A stretch of 5,920 bases of DNA from assembly GCA_027457185.1 (NCBI GenBank), contig DAIDTN010000172.1, positions 1 to 5,920 of the forward strand. The letters are read 5' to 3'. Under the pieces are notes generated by a model. It ran no database searches. It saw only the letters and a program-made list of their open reading frames with translations, and was not told where the DNA came from. The first letter of the stretch is position 1. Every line of letters begins with the position of its first letter. This stretch comes from Burkholderiales bacterium. GTDB taxonomy: Bacteria; Pseudomonadota; Gammaproteobacteria; Burkholderiales; SG8-39. This document shows, one piece after another, positions 1-5,645 of this stretch. The translations under genes and the position numbers were made by a program.

Positions 1-1
1 A

Positions 2-406
2 CTCGCGGGGCAGAAAATCGCGGTCGATATCTGCTACGAAGACGCATTCGGCGAGGAAATCATCCGTGCCCTGCCCGAGGCGACGCTGCTGGTCAACATC
101 AGCAACCTCGCCTGGTTCGGCGACTCGCTGGCGCCGCACCAGCATCTGCAGATCGCGCAGCTGCGCGCGCTGGAGACCGGCCGCACCATGCTGAGCGCCA
201 CCAACACCGGCATGACCGCCATCATCGACGACCACGGCCGCGTCGTCGCCGTCCTGCCCGCCTTCACCCGGGGCGCGCTGAGCGGCAGCGCCCAGGGGCG
301 CAGCGGCGCCACGCCGTATGTGCGCTGGGGCAACGCGCCACTGCTGCTGCTGGCGCTGCTCGCATGCGGCGTTTTCGCGCTGCGCTATAGACGTTTGGCA
401 CAATAG
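2..406 (+). CDS. lnt: Apolipoprotein N-acyltransferase Lnt, C-terminal part (5' end outside window)
   Basis: Lnt is an inner-membrane enzyme of the nitrilase superfamily. It transfers an acyl chain from phospholipid to the N-terminal cysteine of apolipoproteins, the last step of lipoprotein maturation. The visible 134 residues cover the end of the periplasmic nitrilase domain and the last membrane helix. The catalytic Cys lies in the ICYEDAFG motif (fragment residue 11, codon 32-34). Downstream come NISNLAWFGDS (residues 32-42), HQHLQIAQLRALETGR and ATNTGMTAI, all diagnostic of Lnt. A hydrophobic segment at about residues 112-128 followed by a basic tail (RYRRLAQ) fits the C-terminal helix with its end in the cytoplasm. 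The Glu and Lys of the Glu-Lys-Cys triad lie upstream of the window. The Leu in SNLAWFG, where E. coli has Asp, is also seen in Neisseria-type Lnt and is not a defect. The TAG stop is at 404-406. The next gene starts 7 nt later, so co-transcription is likely. Confidence 0.96.
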   Translation, partial: LAGQKIAVDICYEDAFGEEIIRALPEATLLVNISNLAWFGDSLAPHQHLQIAQLRALETGRTMLSATNTGMTAIIDDHGRVVAVLPAFTRGALSGSAQGRSGATPYVRWGNAPLLLLALLACGVFALRYRRLAQ

Positions 407-413
407 GCTACTG

Positions 414-1418
414 ATGAACCTGCACCTGTGCATACTCGACCAGTCGCCTGTCATCAGCGGCCACACGCCCGCGAACGCGGTGACCGAAACCGTCAAGCTG
501 GCGCAGGCGGCCGATGCGCTCGGCTTTCACCGCTACTGGCTCGCCGAGCACCATGCGCTGGCCGCGCTCGCCGACCCCTGCCCGGAGATCCTGCTCACGC
601 GCGTCGCCGGTGCGACCGCGCGCATCCGCGTCGGCACCGGCGGCGTGCTGCTACCTTATTACAGCGCGCTCAAGGTAGCCGAGGTGTTCCGCATGCTCGA
701 GGCGCTGTTTCCCGGGCGCATCGACCTCGGCCTCGGCCGCGCCCCCGGCGGCGACCGGCTCACCGCGCAGGCATTGTCGAACGGCCAGTACTCGGCCGCC
801 GATCGTTTCGCCGAGCAGGTGCAGGATCTCGTCGGCTTCCTCGACGACGCGCTGCCGGCAGACCATCCGCTCGGGCGGGTGAAGGCGATGCCGGCAGGGC
901 CGACAGCGCCGCCGGTCTGGCTGCTCGGCTCCTCCGACTACAGCGGCGCGCTCGCGGCCGCGCTGGGCCTGCGCTTCGCCTTCGCGCATTTCATCAATCC
1001 GCAGGGCGGCGATCTGGTGACGCGCGACTACCGGGCGCGCTTCCGCGCGTCGGCGCGCGAGTCGGCGCCCCACGCCGTGGTCTGCGCCTTCGTCATCTGC
1101 GCCGAGACCGCCGCCGAGGCGGAGAGGCTGGCCGCCAGCGTCGATCTGCGCCGGCTGCACATGGCGCAGGGCCTGAACACGCCGATTCCGACGCTGGCCG
1201 AAGCCGAGGCGCAGCAATACTCCGAGCGCGAACTCGCCTACATCCGCGCGCAGCGCGCGCGCGCCGTAATCGGCGATCCGCGCCAGGTGCGCGAGCAGTT
1301 GCTGCAGTTGCGCGAGCAGTTCGAAGCCGACGAGCTGATGATCCTCACCATCACCGGCGACTATGCCAGCCGCCTGCACTCCTACGAATTGCTGGCGCAG
1401 GAATTCGGGCTGCAGTGA
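414..1418 (+). CDS. LLM-class flavin-dependent oxidoreductase (bacterial luciferase-like, YhbW type)
   Basis: This 334-residue protein belongs to the luciferase-like monooxygenase superfamily, a single TIM-barrel domain that uses reduced FMN or F420. It looks like the 'luciferase family group 1' proteins typified by E. coli YhbW, whose substrate is unknown. Supporting motifs are the N-terminal strand LHLCILDQSP (residues 3-12), RYWLAEHH (40-47), IRVGTGGVLLPYYS (71-84), the hallmark GRIDLGLGRAPGGD (101-114), and the C-terminal VIGDPRQVREQL (285-296). Length is normal for the family. The ATG at 414 is chosen because family homology begins there. The frame stays open upstream to 318, but that stretch overlaps lnt and has a Cys/Arg-rich shadow composition. 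A weak AGG (405-407) lies 6 nt before the start. The gene follows lnt by 7 nt and overlaps the next gene by 4 nt. The true substrate and the choice of FMN or F420 cannot be read from the sequence. Confidence 0.93.
   Translation: MNLHLCILDQSPVISGHTPANAVTETVKLAQAADALGFHRYWLAEHHALAALADPCPEILLTRVAGATARIRVGTGGVLLPYYSALKVAEVFRMLEALFPGRIDLGLGRAPGGDRLTAQALSNGQYSAADRFAEQVQDLVGFLDDALPADHPLGRVKAMPAGPTAPPVWLLGSSDYSGALAAALGLRFAFAHFINPQGGDLVTRDYRARFRASARESAPHAVVCAFVICAETAAEAERLAASVDLRRLHMAQGLNTPIPTLAEAEAQQYSERELAYIRAQRARAVIGDPRQVREQLLQLREQFEADELMILTITGDYASRLHSYELLAQEFGLQ
1288..1321 (+). repeat. Tandem in-gene 13-bp direct repeat encoding a duplicated REQ heptad
   Basis: The 13-mer TGCGCGAGCAGTT occurs exactly at 1288-1300 and again at 1309-1321, a period of 21 nt. 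It lies inside the flavin oxidoreductase gene and encodes REQLLQL followed by REQFEAD, two successive helical heptads. It may be a small in-frame duplication of seven codons, or simply convergent codon use in an amphipathic helix. Confidence 0.5.
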
Positions 1419-1888
1419 AAGCCTTCCGCAACGTCACGCTCAGCCTCGCCGCGCCGGCGGATGCGCTGCCGATCGCAGCGATGTCGCGCGAGTTGATCGA
1501 GGCCGGCCTGCCCTGGACTTGGACGCCCGCGCGCGTGGCGCGCAACCTCGCCCGGCCGGACACCCTGGTGCTGACCGCGCGCAGCGGCGCAGCCCTTGCC
1601 GGTTTCGCCATCATGCAGTTCGGCGAAGAGAGCGCGCATCTTTCGCTGCTCGCCGTGCGCCCGGATTGCCAGCGCCAGGGCGTGGCGCGGCACATGCTCG
1701 AATGGCTTACCGCATCCGCGCTCACCGCCGGCATCGCCAGCATCCATCTGGAACTGCGCGAAAACAACCGGGGGGCGCGCCGCTTCTACATCAACCAGGG
1801 TTTTGCCGAAACCGCTCGCGTCACCGGCTATTACCGCGGCGTCGAAACCGCGGTGCGCATGCAGCGCGAGATCCGCATCAAGCCGTAG
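1415..1888 (+). CDS. GNAT-family N-acetyltransferase, RimI-like
   Basis: This 157-residue protein has the GNAT fold, which transfers acetyl from acetyl-CoA to an amine. The acetyl-CoA pyrophosphate-binding motif is visible as RPDCQRQGVARHML (residues 82-95, core Q-x-x-G-x-A). The later HLELRENNRGARRFY and NQGF (111-130) and the end GYYRGVETAVRM match the RimI pattern (LEVR..N..A..FY...GF and YY...EDA..M). RimI acetylates the N-terminus of ribosomal protein S18, but a single-gene RimI assignment is not safe, so no symbol is given. The start is taken as GTG 1415, where GTGA overlaps the preceding TGA stop; AGGAA at 1399-1403 lies 11 nt upstream. The next in-frame ATG (1481) would remove the first strand and part of helix 1. 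The overlap suggests translational coupling to the oxidoreductase. The stop TAG (1886-1888) is followed closely by a large palindrome. Confidence 0.9.
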   Translation: MKAFRNVTLSLAAPADALPIAAMSRELIEAGLPWTWTPARVARNLARPDTLVLTARSGAALAGFAIMQFGEESAHLSLLAVRPDCQRQGVARHMLEWLTASALTAGIASIHLELRENNRGARRFYINQGFAETARVTGYYRGVETAVRMQREIRIKP

Positions 1889-1903
1889 GGCTGCAGGCGT
1901 GAT

Positions 1904-1931
1904 TGTGGGAGCGAGCATGCTCGCTCCCACA
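1904..1931. repeat. Perfect 28-bp palindrome, REP-like, between convergent genes
   Basis: The left arm TGTGGGAGCGAGCA is followed immediately by its exact reverse complement, giving perfect symmetry about 1917/1918. It occupies most of the 47-bp gap between the stop of the acetyltransferase gene (1888, +) and the stop of the thiamine-diphosphate enzyme gene (1936, -). In RNA it would form a very stable GC-rich hairpin from either strand and so could act as a shared transcript end. Neither side has a run of T, so it is not a canonical intrinsic terminator. The half-site strongly resembles the TGTGGGAGCGAGCTTGCTCGC-type REP sequences known from Pseudomonas and other proteobacteria; that resemblance is from memory. 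Only one copy is present in this window. Confidence 0.85.
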
Positions 1932-1935
1932 CCGT

Positions 1936-3687
1936 TCACATCGAAATCGACCCCTCGCGAAAGTCGGTGCGGTCCAGCCACACATTGATCAGCACCGGCT
2001 TTCCCGCCTTGGCCGCCACGCGAGCGCGCGCGAGCGCGGCGTTCACCTCTGCGGTCTTGGTCACGACGATGCCTTCGGCGCCGAAGCCCGCCGCGACTTC
2101 GTGATAGGCAGTGCGTGCCAGCACCGTGCCCACGTCGTCATGCAGCATTTTCAGCTGTTCGCGCGCGATCTGGGTCCAGCCGGCGTCGTTGCCGACGACG
2201 GCGATGACCGGGATGCGATGGCGCACGAACGTGTCGAGCTCGGTCAAGCTGTAGCCGCAGGCGCCGTCCCCGTAGATGATCCAGACCTCGCTCTCGGGTC
2301 GGCACAGCGCCGCGCCGAGCGCGAAGCCCGCGCCCACGCCGAGGGTTCCGAACACGCCGGGGTCGAGCCAGGAGAGCGGCGCACGCGGATGCGCGATGTA
2401 GGAAGCGGTGGCGACGAAATCGCCGCCGTCGGCCACCATCACCGCATTCTCGCCCGCCGCCTGGTCGAGCGCGCGCAAAAATGCGATCGGATTCACCCAT
2501 TCGCCCGCGCGCCCGGCCTGTTCATCTATTTCGACCTCGCGCTTCAGATCGCGCGTGCGCAAGTCCTCGATCCAGGAACTCCAGCGACGGCCTGCCTGCG
2601 CCAGCGGCGCCGCCAGACGCTCGAGGAACACGCCGGCGTCGCCGATGGCCGCGATGTCCGGCCGCCGGTTCATGCGCGCCTCCTTCGCACTGCGGTGCGC
2701 GGCGATCAGCGTAGCGCTGCGGCGCACGTGGCGGCCGTAATCGAGACGGAAGTCGCAGGGCACGCCCGCGAGCAGCACGCAATCGGATTCGCGCAGCGCG
2801 GCGCGGCGCTGGTGCCGCATTTGCAGCACATGGTCGCGCCCGAGCAGGCCGCGCGCCATGCCCGACAGATACACCGGAATGCCGAGCTCGGCCACCGCCG
2901 CGGCAATGCGCGGCGCCTCGGCCGCAAGCGCGAGCGCCTGGCTGCCGATCACGATCAAGGGGCGCTCGGCCCGGGCGAGCGCCGCCGCCGCGGCCGCCAC
3001 GCTGGATTCGGTCGCGGCCGGCGACAGGATCGCGCGCACCTGCGGCGCCGCCGCTGCCGCGCTGCCCGCGAACATTTTCTCCACATGCCGGTTGAGATAA
3101 AAGCGCAGCAGCCGGTCGGGGATGGTACTGCCTTTGCCCGCGGCGTCGGCATACCACTGGCGTATGCTCGCTTCGTCGTAGAGGAGATCGACCGGACACT
3201 CGATGCACACCGGCCCGGGCACGCCGGCGCGGGCCACGGCGAACGCCTCGTCCACCGCCGGCCCCAGATCGCGCACGCGCTGGACCTTGGTGAACAGCTT
3301 GACGTGCGGCTCGATCAGGGGGCGCTGGTCGATGTCCTGCAACGCGCCACGGCCCTGCAGCGCGGTGGGCGCGGCGCCGCCGAACAGGATGACCGGCGAC
3401 TGCGCGAGCTGCGCGTTCTTGAGCGCGGTGATGGTGTTCGCTAGCCCGGGGCCCGCAGTCACCGCGGCGCCGCCGGGCACGCCGGTCAGGCGTGCCACCG
3501 CATCGGCGGCAAACACCGCAGTCGCCTCGTCGCGCACATCGATGACGCGCATGCCGCGTGCCTTGGACGCGGTGAGTATGGGCGAGATATGGCCGCCGCA
3601 CAGGGTGAACACGAAGCGCACGCCCTGGGCCGCCAGCGCCGCCGCTATGCGGTCGCCGCCATGCATGGCGATCGGTTCCATTTTCAT
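1936..3687 (-). CDS. Thiamine-diphosphate-dependent enzyme, ILVBL/HACL2-like (probable 2-hydroxyacyl-CoA lyase)
   Basis: This 583-residue enzyme has the three-domain acetolactate synthase fold: Pyr domain at about 8-175, middle domain at about 225-360, PP domain at about 400-565. The catalytic Glu that activates the cofactor is E54 in DVRDEATAVFAADA. The ThDP/Mg motif begins GDGACGYS (473-480) and ends GNDAGWTQ (499-506). Several stretches closely resemble human ILVBL (HACL2): GGHISP, GSQAL, GMARGLLGR, CDFRLDYGR, LDPGVFGTLGVGAGFALGA, DTFVRH and RTDFREGS near the C-terminus. ILVBL cleaves 2-hydroxyacyl-CoA to formyl-CoA and a shortened aldehyde. The human protein has an N-terminal membrane anchor; here none is seen, so the enzyme is probably cytosolic. 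Assignment as a lyase rather than acetolactate synthase is inferred from this resemblance and from the acyl-CoA synthetase gene directly upstream. The ATG (3687) abuts that gene's TAG; GGAG at 3700-3697 is the likely ribosome site, 9 nt away, and favours this ATG over the one two codons later. Confidence 0.88.
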   Translation of the reverse strand: MKMEPIAMHGGDRIAAALAAQGVRFVFTLCGGHISPILTASKARGMRVIDVRDEATAVFAADAVARLTGVPGGAAVTAGPGLANTITALKNAQLAQSPVILFGGAAPTALQGRGALQDIDQRPLIEPHVKLFTKVQRVRDLGPAVDEAFAVARAGVPGPVCIECPVDLLYDEASIRQWYADAAGKGSTIPDRLLRFYLNRHVEKMFAGSAAAAAPQVRAILSPAATESSVAAAAAALARAERPLIVIGSQALALAAEAPRIAAAVAELGIPVYLSGMARGLLGRDHVLQMRHQRRAALRESDCVLLAGVPCDFRLDYGRHVRRSATLIAAHRSAKEARMNRRPDIAAIGDAGVFLERLAAPLAQAGRRWSSWIEDLRTRDLKREVEIDEQAGRAGEWVNPIAFLRALDQAAGENAVMVADGGDFVATASYIAHPRAPLSWLDPGVFGTLGVGAGFALGAALCRPESEVWIIYGDGACGYSLTELDTFVRHRIPVIAVVGNDAGWTQIAREQLKMLHDDVGTVLARTAYHEVAAGFGAEGIVVTKTAEVNAALARARVAAKAGKPVLINVWLDRTDFREGSISM

Positions 3688-4878
3688 CTAGTTTTTCTCC
3701 TTGCCGTTTAGCTTCGCGACGTGTTCCTGCACCAGCAGCCTGTAGTCGATCTTGCCTACGCGCGTCTTCGGCAGCTCGGCGCAGAACTCGATTGTCCGCG
3801 GGCACGACCATTTGATCAGCTGCGCGCGGCAATGCTCGATCATGGCGCGCTCGGTATCCGCATTCGCCTGCGCCGGATCCTTGAGCACGACGAAGGCCTG
3901 CACCCGCTCCACCTGCGCCGGATCGGGCACCCCGGCGACGCAGGCCTCGGCTACCAGCGGATGTTGGTACAGCACGGCTTCGACCTGCGCCGGGTAGACG
4001 TTGAAACCGGAGGACTTGATCATGCGCTTGAGACGCACGGTGAAATAGAAAAAACCGTCCGCGTCCATCCTGCCGAGGTCGCCGGTATGCAGCCAGGTGC
4101 GGCCATCGGCGTGCAGCCGCAGCGCTTCGCGCGTCGCTTCGGGGTCGTCGAGATAGCCGAGCATCACCGCCGGCCCGGCGACGCAGATCTCGCCTTCTTC
4201 GCCCGGCGGGAGTTCTTGTTCGCTCCCGACGCGGCAGATCTTGGCCAGCATGTCCGGGAACGGAATGCCGATCGAGCCTTCGCGATACTCGGACAGCGGC
4301 GTCGCCATGATCGCGGTGACCGCCTCGGTGAGGCCGTAGCCCTCGAGCAGTTTCACCCGGCCGCCGCGCTCGGCCACGAGTTTCTCGAAGCGCTCCTTCA
4401 CCGGGCGCGGCAGCGTGTCGGCGCCGGAGAAGGTGGCGCGCAGGCACGACAGGTCGGCCCTTGCCAGCGACGGGTCGCGCGTGAGGGCGTCATACAGCGT
4501 AGGCACGCCTACCAGCAGGTTAGGACGCTTGGTGCGCAGCAGCTTTGCCACGATTTCAGCGCTGAACATCGGCACGAGAATCGATTTGCCTCCGGCCATG
4601 AAGGCGGCGTTCACGCACACGCCCAGGCCGAAGCCGTGGAATATCGGCAGGACGGCGAGAATCGAATGGCCTTCCGCCATCCCGCCCCAGGCTGCGGCCT
4701 GCATGCCCTCGGCGATGAAATTGCGGTTCGACAGCAGGATGCCCTTGGGCATACCGGTGGTCCCGCCGGAGAACAGGATGGCCGCCGCATCGTGTGTACC
4801 CGTCGCGCCGCGCGGTGCCGGCGGATGCGGCCCGGCCATCAGATCTGCCCACCAGCGCACGCGCGCATACGCGGGCAC
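3688..4878 (-). CDS. C-terminal piece of the interrupted acyl-CoA synthetase
   Basis: This open segment after the TGA carries every catalytic motif of the AMP-forming ligase: ATP loop, GYGLTE, HTGD, hinge and terminal Lys loop. It ends with TAG at 3690-3688. If translated separately it could begin at GTG 4878 (no ribosome site seen) or at ATG 4839 (preceded by GGTGGG). Either product lacks about 170 N-terminal residues that complete the acyl-binding domain, so independent activity is doubtful. Intact codon structure over almost 400 codons suggests the stop is recent or not fully effective. It sits directly against the ILVBL-like gene and carries that gene's ribosome site in its last codons. 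Confidence 0.6.
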   Translation of the reverse strand: MPAYARVRWWADLMAGPHPPAPRGATGTHDAAAILFSGGTTGMPKGILLSNRNFIAEGMQAAAWGGMAEGHSILAVLPIFHGFGLGVCVNAAFMAGGKSILVPMFSAEIVAKLLRTKRPNLLVGVPTLYDALTRDPSLARADLSCLRATFSGADTLPRPVKERFEKLVAERGGRVKLLEGYGLTEAVTAIMATPLSEYREGSIGIPFPDMLAKICRVGSEQELPPGEEGEICVAGPAVMLGYLDDPEATREALRLHADGRTWLHTGDLGRMDADGFFYFTVRLKRMIKSSGFNVYPAQVEAVLYQHPLVAEACVAGVPDPAQVERVQAFVVLKDPAQANADTERAMIEHCRAQLIKWSCPRTIEFCAELPKTRVGKIDYRLLVQEHVAKLNGKEKN

Positions 4879-4893
4879 TTTGAGAATTTCGCG

Positions 4894-5397
4894 TCACTTG
4901 GTAAGCCAGAAGCCGAACTTCTTCAACGGCGACAGATAGTCGGGAATGCGCGCGAGCAGCAGCGTCTGCAGCGGCAGCTTCGGCTTGATGCTGGCGAAGC
5001 GTTCATAGAATGCGTCCAGCGTGAGCGCAATGCGCGCGCGGCTGGCGTTGAGGTAGTACTCGATTTCTGGCGCGGTCGACAAGGGATGGATCAGCGCCGG
5101 CACGGCCCCCAGTTTGTTCGCCGCGTAGAAGGCGATCACGCCCTGGGGCGAAGTCGGCATCGAGATCAGGATACGCTCGCCTGGTGCAAGCCCGAGCGCG
5201 GCCAGCGCATTGGCGCAGGTGTCGACCGCCGCAAGAAACGCGCGGTAAGTCGACGTGGTGTCGAGAAAATCCCAGGCGATGTCCTCAGGCACGCGTGCGG
5301 CGGTGGCGGCCAGGGCTTCGTACAAAGTGACTTCGGGATAATTCAGACCGTGGGGCAATTTGCCGTAGAACCGCAGCCAGGGTCGTGATTCGGTCAT
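4894..5397 (-). CDS. N-terminal 167-residue piece of the interrupted acyl-CoA synthetase
   Basis: This is the part that would be translated if the TGA at 4896-4894 terminates. It runs from MTESRPWLRF to KKFGFWLTK and contains the first half of the large N-terminal domain only. It lacks the ATP-binding loop and all catalytic motifs, so the piece alone should be inactive. The reading frame stays open upstream to 5715 but crosses into the divergent transporter gene; that extension has no family similarity and is not used. Confidence 0.6.
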   Translation of the reverse strand: MTESRPWLRFYGKLPHGLNYPEVTLYEALAATAARVPEDIAWDFLDTTSTYRAFLAAVDTCANALAALGLAPGERILISMPTSPQGVIAFYAANKLGAVPALIHPLSTAPEIEYYLNASRARIALTLDAFYERFASIKPKLPLQTLLLARIPDYLSPLKKFGFWLTK

Positions 5398-5645
5398 CAG
5401 TGTCTCGAACGCAGTGAACGATTGGCGCGCCGCCGGGGGCGCCTCATTTTCGCGCTGCAATCCTACACCCGGCACCGGGCAAGGCATAGAACATCGGCAT
5501 ACGCAACTCGCTCGTTTGCACCGATACCCCAGCGGCGAGCGCGCGCTTGCTCTATGATCGTAACGTTTCCGCACGCAATTGACGATAATCAAACTGCCCG
5601 AGCCAATTTCCGTCGAGACTTTGCGCCGATCAACAGCTCTTGACC
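5398..5645. promoter_or_regulatory. Divergent intergenic region between acyl-CoA synthetase and SulP transporter genes
   Basis: This 248-bp region lies between two divergent starts and must hold promoters for both, at least if neither relies on distant transcription. It is locally more AT-rich at about 5545-5610. Weak candidates only: for the transporter, TTGACG at 5579-5584 with CAATTT at 5604-5609 (19-nt spacing); for the minus strand, TTGCGT with ATAGAG at 17-nt spacing in the 5555-5580 area. A small GC-rich inverted repeat CCCGGCACCGGG lies at 5468-5479. No convincing operator or riboswitch was seen. The 73-codon open frame on the plus strand here is Arg-rich and lacks support as a gene. 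Confidence 0.35.

Larger units (their letters stand above)
3688..5397 (-). pseudogene. Acyl-CoA synthetase (AMP-forming), full length but interrupted by one in-frame TGA
   Basis: Members of the ANL superfamily activate a carboxylic acid with ATP to an acyl-adenylate and pass it to CoA. Read through the stop, the frame gives about 569 residues, the usual length. N-terminal subdomain: 1-167, with ALAALGLAPGERILISMP and LGAVPALIHPLS typical of the family. TGA: codon 168 (4896-4894). After it: phosphate-binding loop ILFSGGTTGMPKG (about 207-219), LPIFHGFGL, LLEGYGLTEA (about 350-359), WLHTGDLGRMDADG (about 435-448), hinge RLKRMIKSSGFNVYP, and the A10 loop PKTRVGKIDYR with catalytic Lys at about 549. 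No frameshift is needed; both halves share one reading frame. A single change from GGA or CGA would create the TGA. The start ATG 5397 is where family homology begins, with only a weak GAG upstream. Substrate chain length cannot be read. Possible causes are nonsense mutation, assembly error or UGA readthrough. Confidence 0.82.

Noticed and set aside
318..413. N-terminal extension of the oxidoreductase frame into lnt
   Set aside because: It is Cys/Arg-rich and unlike the family, and it overlaps coding sequence of lnt. The ATG at 414 begins exactly where luciferase-like homology begins.
428..1414. Upstream extension of the acetyltransferase frame through the oxidoreductase gene
   Set aside because: It is extremely Arg-rich and out of frame with the oxidoreductase. 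Family-like sequence starts only at about 1415.
1903..3444. Long open frame of 513 codons on the plus strand, antisense to the thiamine-diphosphate enzyme gene
   Set aside because: It is rich in Arg, His and Ala with no recognisable motif, and it mirrors the codon periodicity of the GC-rich gene on the other strand. It is a shadow frame.
1936..3687. Annotation of the thiamine-diphosphate enzyme as the acetolactate synthase catalytic subunit IlvB
   Set aside because: There is no small regulatory subunit gene or other ilv gene next to it, and its conserved stretches match the ILVBL/HACL2 type instead.
2522..4447. Open frame of 641 codons on the minus strand crossing the junction of the synthetase and lyase genes
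   Set aside because: Its translation is Arg/Gly/Ala-rich low-complexity sequence, out of frame with two clearly recognisable genes.
4850..4896. Possible selenocysteine at the TGA, with a GC-rich stem downstream (CGCG-TATG-CGCG)
   Set aside because: The position is not a redox or catalytic site in acyl-CoA synthetases and a Gly or Arg is expected there. The stem is only 4 bp and does not resemble a bacterial SECIS element.
3721..5388. Open frame of 555 codons on the plus strand antisense to the acyl-CoA synthetase
   Set aside because: It has His/Arg/Gln-rich shadow composition and no motifs, while the minus strand in this stretch has unmistakable ligase motifs.
5553..5594. Imperfect inverted repeat TGATCGT ... 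ACGATAATCA in the intergenic region
   Set aside because: The arms match only with a 2-nt insertion and are short. No known operator consensus was recognised, so it may be chance.
5422..5643. 73-codon plus-strand open frame (TTG start) in the divergent intergenic region
   Set aside because: It is Arg-rich, has no ribosome site and no recognisable domain, and lies in the likely promoter region.
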